Origin: Apodemus sylvaticus
Lineage: Eukaryota; Chordata; Mammalia; Rodentia; Muridae
DNA: 64,000 bases
Assembly (NCBI RefSeq): GCF_947179515.1
Contig: NC_067485.1
Location: 5,963,154-6,027,153, forward strand
Direction of reading: 5' to 3'
Shown here: positions 46,400 to 57,700 of the stretch, one piece after another
Numbering within the stretch: the first letter of the stretch is position 1
Layout of the letters: each line of letters begins with the position of its first letter
Notes under the pieces: generated by a model
What the model saw: the letters and a program-made list of their open reading frames with translations, nothing else
Databases searched by the model: none
What the model was told of the DNA's origin: nothing
Translations under genes and position numbers: made by a program

Positions 46400-46490
46400 C
46401 TTTTTTTCTGAGACAAGGTTTCTTTGTGTAGCCATGACTGTGCTGGAAATAACTCTGTAGATCAAGCTGACTTCAAACTGTCAGAAATTG
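46400..46490 (-). mobile_element. Truncated B1 SINE, minus strand (intron 1)
   Basis: 'tctgagacaaggtttctttg', 'gtgtagccatgactgtgctg' and 'ctctgtagatcaagctgac' are antisense B1. The A-tail side faces the pyrimidine repeats at 46148-46399. Confidence 0.75.
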
Positions 46491-46882
46491 TTTCTTCTGT
46501 ACTATACTTTGAATTATGCAACCAAACTCCCCAGTCACTACCTCAATGAGAATGGTGTCATATGGAAAACTATAGAAGCTGAACAGTAGTGTAAAAAACT
46601 TTAATTTCAGCATTTCAGGCAGGTAGATCTCAGTCAGTTTGAAATTTCCATTGTTAGAATTCAGGCCAAGGGCTCTTTAGTTTTTATTGACTCTCATAGC
46701 CACCAGTGCATGATTTACTTCAAACATATCTTTAGCATTTTTCATATTCTTGGAAATGTATTTGAAGGTATAGTTCAAAGAATTTTATCAGTTATAAATT
46801 GCTTCATTTTGCAGAAAAAGGGAGTAAAAAGACATTGTTAAAGTGTCATGTAGCTTTCTCTTAATTTCTCTCCCCTCTCTAG

Positions 46883-47019
46883 GTACTTGAGATATGACTG
46901 CTGTTGTCTTCATAGCATTCCTATATTTGGGAGTGGCCTCGGGTGCTCCAGCACTTGATAGCAGTTTGGAGACTGAATGGAAAGAGTGGAAGAAAAAATA
47001 CAACAAATCATACATCCTG
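46883..47019 (+). CDS. Cathepsin locus 2 exon 2: signal peptide and propeptide start
   Basis: Acceptor 'cctctctag' ends at 46882 and the ATG is at 46894. The 42 codons encode a signal peptide (about residues 1-17, MTAVVFIAFLYLGVASG) and the first propeptide helix (TEWKEWKKKYNKSY). The donor 'gttggt' after 47019 is unusual, but the first locus has the same one at 15584. The open frame continuing to 47127 is intron read-through. Confidence 0.82.
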
Positions 47020-47308
47020 GTTGGTAACCTGGAAACTGTCCAGAAAGGCCTAAGAGTGAATTGTCATTGCTGTTGCAAATGGCAAATCACATCAGAGAAC
47101 GCACAAATGCCCCCCCCCCATCATTAAGAGCTTATCTATCACAATAACTATAAGGACAGGGTATCCAGATTTCCTTTGGAAAATGTCTAGATATAGTGTT
47201 CTGGATCCCTCTCCATGGCCTCTATTCACCTGCCCCAGCAAGTCCATATGGTCAGATTGTGAAAGAATTTAATAAGATAGAAATAATATTCATTACACTC
47301 ATTTCTAG

Positions 47309-47432
47309 GAGGAAGAAGAACTGAGGAGAGTGGTTTGGGAAAAAAAACCTGAAAATGATCAAACTGCACAATGAGGAGAATGGCCTGGGTAAGAATGGCT
47401 TCACCATGGAAATGAATGAATTTGGTGACATG
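47309..47432 (+). pseudogene. Cathepsin locus 2 exon 3: ERFNIN helix, one-base insertion
   Basis: Acceptor 'atttctag' and donor 'gtgagt' are sound. It starts EEEELRRVVWE in frame. A run of eight A at 47340-47347 then shifts the frame and a TGA follows within ten codons. Seven A would keep the ERFNIN-type motif and the MNEFGDM ending in frame. The exon is 124 bp where the 123-bp form fits the phase. Confidence 0.85.
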
Positions 47433-47522
47433 GTGAGTATGACATGGGTTGCTTCTCCCTGTGTTCTTGTTAGTACCTTAAAAGGAGTTTTTAAATAATT
47501 ACTTATGTACTTTTCCTTGAAG

Positions 47523-47669
47523 ACTGATGAAGAATTCAGGAAAATGATTGAATTTCCAGTTCAGACTCACAGAGAGGGAAAAGGTATCATGAAACGTGCA
47601 GTTTGTAGTAGTCTCCCCAAATTTGTCAATTGGCGAAAGAAAGGCTATGTGACTCCTGTGCGGAGACAG
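47523..47669 (+). CDS. Cathepsin locus 2 exon 4: propeptide end and mature N-terminus
   Basis: 49 open codons from TDEEFRKMIEF to GYVTPVRRQ. LPKFVNWRKKGYVTP is the typical start of a mature cathepsin L-type enzyme, and the final Gln is the oxyanion-hole residue. Acceptor 'ccttgaag', donor 'gtatga'. Confidence 0.85.
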
Positions 47670-48123
47670 GTATGACAGTGTCACATTCCCATCTTCCTAG
47701 ACCATATTGAAAAGGTAAAAGAATTGGTGTTTTGTGTGCATATTGAATGTGGAGTGATATGCAGTTCATTTTTTAAATAATAGTTTTTCTTCTTCTTTGA
47801 ATGCTTCATATATTTTAAATATAAGTTAATCCTAAAAATATACCACATATATATTCTCTATTAGTGTCCATCCATCCTTCTACAGAACTCATACCCCCTT
47901 TTATGGCCCTTAATAACTCACAAAACATATAGAGCCTTTCAAATATTCATGTGTGTGGCCATGTCTAGGGTATGAGCAAACTTCCAGTAGCAATATCTTT
48001 TAGGAGACTGATACAGCCTAGAAATCTATCAGTTGACATTAAATACTTTTTATAAAGTAATACATTTTCTAACTTGTTGCCAGGTTGTCGTTTATTTATG
48101 ACATTTTTTTCTTCCCTATTCAG

Positions 48124-48348
48124 GGTGACTGCGACGCTTGTTGGGCATTTGCTGTGACTGGTGCTATTGAAGCACAGGCAATCTGGCAAACAGGCAAACT
48201 CACCCCGCTGAGTGTGCAGAACCTGGTGGACTGTTCTAAACCTCAAGTCAACAATGGCTGTCTTGGGGGTGATACATACAATGCCTTCCAGTATGTTTTG
48301 CACAATGGTGGTCTGGAGTCTGAAGCAACATATCCATATGAAGGGAAA
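48124..48348 (+). CDS. Cathepsin locus 2 exon 5: active-site cysteine
   Basis: 75 open codons starting GDCDACWAFAVTG. The catalytic cysteine is in CWAF (exon residue 6). The loop before it is CDAC where most cathepsins have CGSC. NNGCLGGDTYNAFQY carries the conserved GCxGG disulphide motif. Acceptor 'ctattcag', donor 'gtatgt'. The frame runs on into the intron, but similarity to the family ends at 48348. Confidence 0.88.
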
Positions 48349-48663
48349 GTATGTGGGCATCCTATGCTGTCACTTCAACTCAACTTGGAGTGTAGGACAA
48401 TTGTAGCTATAATTCACCATCTACAGGAGTACAATTATTTGGTAGAATTATACTATATATCATTAAGCCTATCATTAGTTTTTCAATGTTTGTATAGCTT
48501 TCTGATTAAATTATTTAATCAGATTTATTTTCTTCTATTGACATTAAGAATATGCAAGCTACTATACTTACTATATATATTTTCCATCATTAAAATTTCT
48601 TTTAAATACGAAGACCAATTCATTGTCATTGAAGATAGGCAAACTAATTATCAGTTCTAAATC

Positions 48664-48740
48664 TCGATATAATTTTTATTTACATTTCAAATCATTTCCC
48701 CTTTTCTGGCCCCCCACTCCCAGAAAGTCCCATAAATCTT
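48664..48740 (-). mobile_element. Short L1 3' end in intron 5
   Basis: 'atttttatttacatttcaaa' and 'ccactcccagaaagtcccat' are L1 3'UTR on the minus strand. Only about 75 bp remains. Confidence 0.75.
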
Positions 48741-48882
48741 TCAGTAACATTTCACTTCCTGGGATTTATTGCTGCATATATTTTAAGTGTGTTCAGCTTC
48801 AAAGTACAGGGTGTTGTGGTTCTGACTCTTATTCCTCATAAGGTGAATGAAAGTAACTGAATCTCTTACTTGTTTTTTAAAG

Positions 48883-49044
48883 GATGGACCCTGTAGGTAT
48901 AATCCAAAGAATTCATCTGCTGAAATCACGGGATTTGTGTCCCTCCCGGCAAGTAAGGATATCCTAATGTTTGCTGTAGCCACTATTGGGCCATCTCTGC
49001 TGGAATTGATGCTTCCCATGAGTCTTTCAAGTACTATAAGAGAG
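48883..49044 (+). pseudogene. Cathepsin locus 2 exon 6, one-base deletion
   Basis: Acceptor 'ttttttaaag'. The frame DGPCRYNPKN to FAVATIGP is in register. Then 'gggccatctctg' lacks one base compared with the expected Gly-Pro-Ile-Ser codons, and the reading frame is lost. The shifted frame after that point clearly matches the family (GIDASHESFKYYKRG). It ends before the donor 'gtgtga'. The exon is 162 bp, and 163 bp would fit the phase of the next exon. Confidence 0.83.
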
Positions 49045-49363
49045 GTGTGAATGTTTACCTCTACATAAGAGAAACCTAGTGACATCCCTACATTACAACA
49101 TATTTATGTATAAATGTAATGTGAATATTTGAGAGTCTGTGATTTGTTCTTCTTCATAATTTATCTGATGTGACCTCATATGCAATTTAGCAGGATAAAA
49201 TTTATAAAACTTATTGCTTAGCTAAATTTAAAATTTCCTTCATTTGGTAGGCATTTTAGATATCTATAGAATCTGATTATCTGAAGTCAAAGTATAACAG
49301 AGCCTCTTGAAGTAAATAATTTATCTTCTATAAGTTAAAAATGGCACGAGATTCTGATAACAG

Positions 49364-49392
49364 CAACAACAACAACAATAACAACAACAAAC
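49364..49392. repeat. (CAA)n microsatellite in intron 6
   Basis: About nine CAA-like units with one 'ata' interruption. Confidence 0.85.
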
Positions 49393-49657
49393 AACCCACA
49401 AAATTCCAAGGATTTATATTTTAAGTACATACATATTTGCTTATCAACAAATATGCATGAATTAGAATTTTTCAGCTTTCTGTGAAGCCCTATATATCTA
49501 TGTTTTGGGTAACAATTCATCCAGATCTTTATTCCTGTTGTAGTTTGTGTCATTTCACGATGTTTGAAAACATCTCCTTTGAAAACTGTTAGTGACAGTT
49601 CTCACTGTCAGATAACTTGTATATCTCACATCAATTACCTTTTGTTTTATTTCTCAG

Positions 49658-49775
49658 GTATTTATCATGAGCCAAATTGTAGGAGTAATTTTGTGACTCA
49701 TGGAGTTCTGGTGGTTGGTTATGGATTTGAGGGAAATGAGACTGATGGTAATCACTACTGGCTGATCAAGAACAG
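49658..49775 (+). CDS. Cathepsin locus 2 exon 7: catalytic histidine
   Basis: Reads IYHEPNCRSN, then THGVLVVGYGFEGNE with the catalytic His, and ends WLIKN before the donor 'gtatat'. Most relatives have NHAVLVVGYG at this place. Acceptor 'atttctcag'. Confidence 0.87.
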
Positions 49776-49811
49776 GTATATATTGCCAAAATTGTATATT
49801 TGAAGTTTCAA

Positions 49812-49850
49812 GACCTAGAGAGACGATTCAGTGGTTAAAAGCACTGCCTA
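49812..49850 (+). mobile_element. B2 head fragment in intron 7
   Basis: 'gagagacgattcagtggtta' and 'aaaagcactgcc' resemble the first 40 bp of B2. Too short for certainty. Confidence 0.4.
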
Positions 49851-50589
49851 ACATTTTGGGGTATTTTTGAAGGAATTTTCCTGCTGCAAATCAGTAATTG
49901 GATGAACATCCTGAAAAAAAGCTTTGTTTCATTTAAGTTGAATAATAGCTCTTCTTGTTTTCTATGTATATGTGGGAAGTATGTGTACATGTGTACATGT
50001 TTGCATGTCTATGGATACATGAGTGCACAAGTACATATGTGTAGAGAGGTCTGATGTTAACATCAATTATTTTCTCAATCATTAGCCAACATCAAAACTG
50101 TGGCAGTATTTCTCACTGATCTAGGAGTACACTGACTAATTCGTCTACCCAGCTTGGTCTGTGTATGTCTTGTCACTATGTCCTGAGAACTTGAGTTGCA
50201 TGTAAAAAAAATGTCAGTTTCACTTTAATGTGGCTCTTGAATTTATCTCTAGTCCTTAGCCTCTTAATTTTTCTTCAGCTTTCACAACTTATTCACAATG
50301 TGAAATCATAACATTCAAATTATTTCACCTGTTTTGGGTGTCAATTGCATGTATGTGCCATTGTTTTCTAAACTATGACAAATTTGTTATTTCTCTACCA
50401 TTAATTGGTAGATAGCTAGTCTGCCCATTCTCTCTTGATGCTTTGCAGTCCTATATGAGATGCCTTTTGGAACCCAGGAATAGATCCTTTGACTTTTCTT
50501 ATGCATCTGTTAAGTTGCTCACTTGTCAAATATTAAAATAAATCCACCATGCAGTGATATGTCTACTAAATAGAAAACATATTTTTCAG

Positions 50590-50689
50590 CTGGGGTAAAC
50601 AATGGGGCATGAGAGACTATATGAAGATTGCCAAAAACAAGAACAACCACTGTGGAATTGCTTCATATACTCATTATCCTACTATTTGA
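50590..50689 (+). CDS. Cathepsin locus 2 exon 8: catalytic asparagine and C-terminus
   Basis: Joined to exon 7 it reads NSWGKQWGMRDYMKIA with the catalytic Asn in NSWG. It ends GIASYTHYPTI and TGA at 50687-50689, the normal C-terminus of the family. The acceptor 'atttttcag' is good. Confidence 0.88.
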
Positions 50690-50910
50690 GCAGCCTGATG
50701 GCCACAGGGAAGCATTTGGCAGAAGACAACATTTCTTGTAATGGGCTATCTACTTGTCAGTGGCCAGCCTTTGCTTGGTATACTCTGGATTTATGTCCCT
50801 GAAGAACTAAATTGTAATGTAAATTCTTGGACCCTTCACCTATTTTGATATAATGACCACAGCTGTTCTAACTTTCCTACAGAAAATTTCAGGTTTTTAC
50901 AGATTGTGCA

Positions 50911-50916
50911 AATAAA
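50911..50916 (+). terminator. Polyadenylation signal AATAAA of cathepsin locus 2
   Basis: Lies 222 bp after the stop codon, a plausible 3'UTR length. Cleavage is expected about 15-25 bp downstream. Confidence 0.65.
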
Positions 50917-50935
50917 ATCCTTTAAAAATGAAATG

Positions 50936-51329
50936 TAAATATGATTCCGAGGTCCTTTCCCTTTTTTAAAATGACATTTTGTGGCTATAGTTGCAATTCC
51001 TGAGGAACTCAAGAATGGTATCCTGGCATTCTTAAAGCTGTGGGTAATTCCATTGTGATGGATCATATTCCATTATTGGTTTTGGTTTGCTTATAGGATT
51101 CTATGTATTCTTCAGAAACCTGGCTCTGAAAGATTATTTGATAATTTCTGTCTGTCATGTATAGCTGACATGATTTTATTCTGTTTCAATTCTTGGCTCA
51201 TTTGTGCAGTGTCTTGTTATCATGTGCTCCTCCAGTGCATAATGCTGGGCTGTGACTCTCTATTTTTTATCACTTTGATGCTATATAAGCTTCCCTTATA
51301 ACCCTGATAAATGTAACATAGTTGAAGGA
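50936..51329. other. 3' flank of the cathepsin locus, nothing recognised
   Basis: No exon, SINE or L1 seen. L1-derived sequence becomes recognisable after about 51330. Confidence 0.4.
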
Positions 51330-52914
51330 CAAGCACAAGACTTTAAAATGGACTTTAAGGTGCTATAGTGTTTCTTAAAGAAGAAGTGAAGAAATCAAAA
51401 AAAGACAGAGATAGTGAATGGAAATTAATAAAATAATTCAAAGTCTAAGAGTAGAAATAGAACCAAAAAAGTAAACCCAAACTGAGGGAAATTGAAAAGT
51501 GAGAACTTTAGGTATTCAAACACAGAGCTCAGAAGCAAGATTGAACAACAGAATATAAGTTACTAAAGAAAGAATATTAAGTATTTTTAAACAAAGCAGA
51601 AGAAATAAATACCTCAGTAAAAGAAAATGCTACATTTAAAATATTCCAGACACAGGCAACCCATGGAATATGAGACACTATGCAAAGACCAAATATTAGA
51701 AAAATAGGAATAAAGACAGAAGAAACACAGATTAAAGGTACAGAAATAATTTTAACCAAATAGGGAGAAAATTTCCTAACCTAAAGGAATTGTCTACTAA
51801 GGAACATGGTACAAGTTTAATGAATTGTACATACCAACACAAAGAAAGAATTCCTCTTAATAAATAATAATCAAAACAATAAACATATGGAACAAAGAAA
51901 TAGTATAAAAATATGCCAGGAGAAAAGACCAAGTAACATATACAAACAGGTATATTATAATAACACCTGTTTTCAAGGGAGACTCTAAAAGACAAAAAGC
52001 CCTGGTAGGATACTCTATCAACTCTAGGAGAGGATAGATGCCAGCCCAGACTACTTATATCCTTGGAAACTTACAATCATAATAGACAGAGAAAAATGAC
52101 AGTTTATTATAATTCCAAATTTAAACAATATGTACCTAAAATCCTGTCCTATAAAAGGCTGTACAAGGAAAATTTCAACCTGAAGATGCCAAAAACATCA
52201 AAAGAGACCACCTGAATTCTTAATATTTATTCTTCAAACACAAAGACAGGAAGTTCATAAAAAGACTATTACAGCTTAAATTACGTATTGATCACAATAT
52301 ACTGATAGTGGGAGGATTCAGTGTCCCACTCTTAACAATAGGCAGCTATCCAGATTAAATGAAACAGAGAAAGGTGGGAATTAAATGAGCGCATAAACCA
52401 AATGAACCTAACAGATATTTGCAGAACATTTCTCCTAAACACAAATGAAAATAACTTCTTCTATCCACATTATGGGACCTTTTCCAAATTTGGACACGTC
52501 AAGAACAGCAGATGCACAAAAAAGCATTGAAACTCATAGAAACTGAAAAGCACAGCAAAGGCAGTGCTAAGAGGAAAATTCATAGCACTGAATACTTTCC
52601 TAAAGAAATTGGAGAGATCCTATACCAGCATCTTAACAGAACACCTGAAAGCTCTAGAACAAAAAGAAGCAATCACACCCAAGAGGCATAGAGAGCAGGA
52701 AATGATTTCAGGGCAGAAATCAACCAATTAGAAACAAAGAGAATGAAACAAGGAATCAACAACCAAAAGTTGGTTCTTTGAGAAAATCAAAAACATACAT
52801 AAACCTTTAGCCAAACTAACTAAAGGGCACAGAGAACTTATCAAAATTGACAAAATCAAAAATGAAAGGGAAACATAAAAACAGAAACTGAGGAAATTAA
52901 AAAATTATCCGATC
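51330..52914 (+). mobile_element. Old L1, 5' part, plus strand
   Basis: Decayed ORF1 (for example the 'gatgccagcccagactact' region near 52038) and the ORF2 start up to the segment coding around 'ctgaaagctctagaacaaaa'. It continues at 58823 after the young L1 nested inside it. Frames are heavily broken. Confidence 0.75.
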
Positions 52915-53432
52915 GATTTTTGTCTGCCAGCCCGCTGGGTTCGGGGCCCGTGTCCTGCCCAGGGAGCTGTCGAAGGAGAGAAGCCCCACGGCCATATTTG
53001 TGGTCTGCCAGGACAGAAAAGGATCCCTAGGTACTGTATCACTCTGAGCTTTAGATTTCTGGTGGTGCAAACCGCCAGGGGTCTGCCTGCACTCAGGAAC
53101 TGAGCACATAGGCGGTTCATCTGCAAGCCAGTCCATCGCAGGACCTGAGTCCTATGTGAGAATCAACAGAGGGAGTGACCCCGACCACAACATCTTTGCT
53201 CCATAATAGAGCAGACAGAGAACACCTGGTTGACCTTGACAACCTAAGTATAACATTGCTTGAGGCAAGACTGAGAAGGGCTCCAAAGGCACAAAAGAGG
53301 AAGGCAGCATATCAGTAATCTGTGCCAGAAGAAACCCAGTCATCCAGTGTTGCAGAGATAACCTTGAAGATCCACAGTAGGTTGAAGCACCAGCCAGTGA
53401 CAATAAGACCATTTAACACCTGGGAGAACTAG

Positions 53433-54653
53433 ATGGCTAAAGGCAAAAGTGGGAACGTTACTAACAGAAACCAAGGCATTATGGCAGCATCTGAACCCAA
53501 TTCTCCAACATTACCAAGTCCTGGATAACCCAACACACCAGAAAAACAAGATTTGGATTTAAAATCACTGGTCATGATGCTGGTACAGGAATACAAGAGG
53601 GACATACTTAAAGAAATTCAGGAGAAAATGGATCAAAAATTAGAAGCCCTTACAAGGGAAACACAAAAATCATTGAAAGAAATTCAGGAGAATACAAAAG
53701 CCAATAAGGAGGAAACACAAAAATCACTTAAAGAAATACAGGAGAACCTTGATCAACAGGCAGAAGTCCAGAATGAGGAAACACAAAAATCTCTTAAAGA
53801 ATTAGAGGAAAAAACAAACAAGCAAATGAAAGAACTGAGCAAAAACTTCCAGGATTTAAAACCAAAAGTAGAAACAACTAAGAAAGCACAAAGCGAGACA
53901 ACTTTGGAGATAGAAAACCTTGGGAAGAAATCAGGGAACATAGACGCAAATATCAACAACAGAATACAAGAGATAGAAAAAGAATCTCAGAAACCGAAGA
54001 TACTATAGAAACCATGGACTCAACAGTTAAAAAAACTGCAAAATGCAAAAAGCTTGTAACCCAAAATATCCAGGAAATACAGGACACATTGAGAAAGCCA
54101 AATCTAAGGATTATAGGCATTGATGAGAGTGAAGATTTACAACTTAAAGGGCCAGCAAATATCTTCAACAAAATTATGGAAGAAAACTTCCCTAACCTAA
54201 AGAGAGAGATGCCCATGAATATACAAGAAGCCTACAGAACTCCAAACAGACTGGACCAGAACAGAAATACCTCCCGTCACATAATCAAATCAAATCATAA
54301 TAATCAAAACCCCAAATGTACTAAACAAAGAAAGAATACTTAGGGCAGTAAGAGAAAAAGGGCAAGTAACATATAAAGGAAGACCTATCAGAATTACACC
54401 AGATTTCTCACCAGAGACCATGAAAGCTAGATCCTGGGCGGAGCTCATGCAGACTCTCAGAGAACACAAATGCCAGCCAAGACTACTATACCCAGCGAAA
54501 CTCTCAATTACTAAAGATGGAGGAACCAAGATATTCCATGACAAAACCAAATTTACACAATATCTTTCTACAAACCCAGCCCTACAAAGGATAATAGGGG
54601 GAAAACAGCATTACAACGAGGGAAAATATACCCTGGAAAGAGCAGGTTATTAA
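53433..54653 (+). pseudogene. L1 ORF1, disrupted
   Basis: ORF1 RNA-binding protein. ATG at 53433 starts MAKGKSGNVTNRNQG; TAA at 53526-53528. The coiled coil spans 53553 to about 53950 with several 22-residue repeats around ETQKSLKEIQEN. A shift near 53985 is followed by the RRM (54014-54343), an 8-bp-scale stutter near 54290-54305 and the C-terminal domain (54420-54653), where one Arg of the usual ARRSW is missing. Confidence 0.85.
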
Positions 54654-54710
54654 GCTTCTTTCATCAAACCCAAAGAAGATAACCAGACACATATAAAATT
54701 AAAATCAACA

Positions 54711-57700
54711 ATGATAGGAAGCAATAACCACTACTCCTTGATATCTCTTAACATCAATTGACTCAATTCCCCAATAAAAAGACATAGACTAACAGACTGG
54801 TTGGTTATGTAAACAAGACCCTACATTTTGCTGCATACAGGAAACACACCTCAGTGTCAAAGACAAAAACTACCTTAGAGTAAAATGCTGGAAGACAATT
54901 CTACAAGCAAATGGTCCCAGGAAACAAGCCAGAGTTGCCATTCTAATTACAGATAAAATTGACTTTCAAACTAATGTCATCAAAAGAGACATGGAAGGTC
55001 ACTACTTGCTGGTCAAAGGAAAAATCCAACAAGAAGAACTCTCAATCCTGAACATCTATGCCCCAAATACAAGGTTGCCCTCATTCATAAAAGAAACTTT
55101 ACTAATGCTCAAAGTACACATTGCACCTAACACAATAATTTTGAGTGACTTCAACACTCCACTCTCACCAATGGACCGATCAGGAAAACAGAAACTAAAC
55201 AGGGAGACAATGAAACTAATTGAAGCTTTTAACCAATTGGAGTTAACAGATACAGATAGAGCTTTTCATCCCAAGGCAAAAGTATATACCTTTTTCTCGG
55301 CACCTCATGGTACCTTCTCCAAAATAGATCATATAGTTGGTCACAAGACAGACCTCCACAAATATAAGAAGATTGAAATAATCCCATGCCTCCTATCAGA
55401 TCACTATGGAGTAAAAGTGGTCTTTAGTAATAGTAAAAACAACAGAAAGCCCACATACACATGGAAACTGAATGATACTCTATTCAATGATACCTTGGTC
55501 AAGGAAGAAATAAAAGAAAGCAATCAAAGATTTCTTAGAATTTAGTGAAAATGAAGGTGCAACATACACAAATCTATGGGACCCAATGAAAGCAGTGCTA
55601 AGAGGAAAACTCATAGCTTTGAGTGCCTCCAAAAAGAAATTTGAGAGAGCATACACTAGAAGATTAATGGAACAACTGAAAGCCCTGGAACAAGAAGAAG
55701 CTAATTCACCCAGGAGGAGAAGAAGACAGGAAATCATCAAACTCAGGGCTGAAATCAATCAAGTAGAAACCAAGAGAACCATAGAAAAAATCAACAAGAC
55801 CAAAATCTGGTTCTTTGAGAAAAATCAACAAGATAGATAAACCCTTAGCCAGACTAACCAAAGGGCACAGAGAAAGTATCCAAATTAACAATGAAATGAA
55901 AACGGAGATATTACAACAGAAACCGAGGAAATTCAAAAAGTCATCAGATCCTACTACAAAAATCTGTACTCAACAAAACTGGAGAATCTGGAGAAAATGG
56001 ACATTTTTTTAGACAGATACCAATTACCAAAATTAAATCAGGATCAAATAGACCATCTAAGCAGACCCATAACCCCTAAAGAAATAGAAGGGGTCATAGA
56101 TAGGCTTCCGACCAAAAAAAGCACAGGACCAGATGGTTTCAGTGCAGAATTCTATCTGACCTTCAAGGAAGACTTAACACTAATACTCTTCAAACTTTTC
56201 CACCAAATAGAAACAGAAGGAACACTACCGAACTCCTTCTTCGAAGCCACTATTACGCTGATACCAAAGCCACACAAAGACCCAACTAAGAAAGAGAATT
56301 TCAGGCCAATTTCCCTTATGAATATCGATGCAAAAATACTAAATAAAATTCTTGTCCACCGAATCCAAGAACACATAAAAACGATCATCTGCCATGATCA
56401 AGTATGCTTCATCCCAGGGATGCAGGGATGGTTCAATATAATGAAATCCATAAATGCTATACACTACATAAACAAACTCAAAGAAAAAAAACACATGATC
56501 ATTTCATTAGATTCTGAAAAAGCATTTGACAAAATTCAGCATCCTTTCATGCTAAAAGTCTTGGAAAGGACAGTAATTCAAGGCCCACATCTAAACATAG
56601 AAAAAGCAATATACAGCAAACCGGTAGCCAACATCAAGCTAAATGGAGAGAAACTTGAAGCAATCCCACTAAAATCAGGGACTAGACAAGGCAGCCCCCT
56701 CTCTCCATATCTTTTAAATATAGTTCTTGAAGTCCTAGCTAGAGCAATTAGACAACAGAAGGAAGTCAAAGGGATACAAATTGGAAAGGAAGAAGTCAAA
56801 CTATCACTATTTGCAGATGATATGATCGTATACTTAAGTGACCCTAAAAACTCTACTAGAGAACTCCTACAGCTGATAAACAACTTCAGCAAAGTGGCTC
56901 GAAACAAAATCAATGCAAGCAAATCAGTAGCCTTTATATATTCAAAGGATAAGCAGACTGAGAAAGAAATTAGGGAAATGACTCCCATCACAATAGCTAC
57001 AAACAGCATAACGTATCTTGGGGTGACTCTAAGCAAACAAGTGAAAGACCTGTATGACAAGAACTTCAGATCTCTGAAGAAGGAAATCGAAGAAGATCTC
57101 AGAAAATGGAAAAATCTTCCATGCTCGTGGATTGGCAGGATTAATATAGTTAAAATGGTCATCTTGCCAAAGGCAATCTACAGATTCAATGCTATCCCCA
57201 TAAAAATACCAACCCAGTTCTTCATAGAGCTAGAAAGAGCAATTCTCAAATTCATCTGGAATAACAAAAAACCCAGGATAGCTAAAACTATTCTCAACAG
57301 TAAAAGATCTTCAGGGGGATTCAGTATCCCAGACTTTAAACTCTACTACAGAGCAATAGTGACAAAAACTGCATGGTATTGGTACAATATCAGGCAAGCG
57401 GATCAATGGAATAGGATTGAAGACCCAGAAATGAATCCACACACCTATGGTCACTTGGTCTTCGAAAAAGGAGCTGAAATCATCCAGTGGAAAAAAGATA
57501 GGCTTTTCAATAAATGGTGCTGGTTCAATTGGAGGTCAGCATGCAGAAGAATGCGCATTGATCCATTCTTATCTCCTTGTACCAACCTCAACTCCAAATG
57601 GATCAAGGACCTCCACATAAAGCCTGACACACTGAAACTAATCGAAAAGAAACTTGGGAAGATACTGGAGGACATAGGCACAGGAGAAAAGTTCCTGAAT

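Larger units (their letters stand above)
45540..50935 (+). pseudogene. Placental cathepsin-like gene, eight exons, two one-base frameshifts
   Basis: It would encode a lysosomal or secreted papain-family (C1A) cysteine endopeptidase of the cathepsin L type. Coding exons 2-8 are 126, 124, 147, 225, 162, 118 and 100 bp. With exon 3 counted one base shorter and exon 6 one base longer, they sum to 1002 bp, that is 333 residues and a stop, the usual size of rodent placental cathepsins. All introns have GT-AG ends. The signal peptide, ERFNIN-like propeptide helix, oxyanion Gln, catalytic Cys, His and Asn, and the GCxGG motif are all present. As written, the exon 3 insertion in an A-run and the exon 6 deletion in a C-run would truncate the protein. 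It is therefore a young pseudogene, or an intact gene with two homopolymer errors. I cannot say which family member (Cts3, 6, 7, 8, j, m, q or r type) it is. Confidence 0.85.

Noticed and set aside
45915..46465. Frames with FPFLS, LPFPS, CLALP and GKARQ repeats
   Set aside because: Readings of the pentanucleotide repeat in intron 1 of the cathepsin locus.
48085..48660. A 191-codon single-exon cathepsin frame
   Set aside because: Only 48124-48348 is exon; the flanks are intron read-through past good splice sites.
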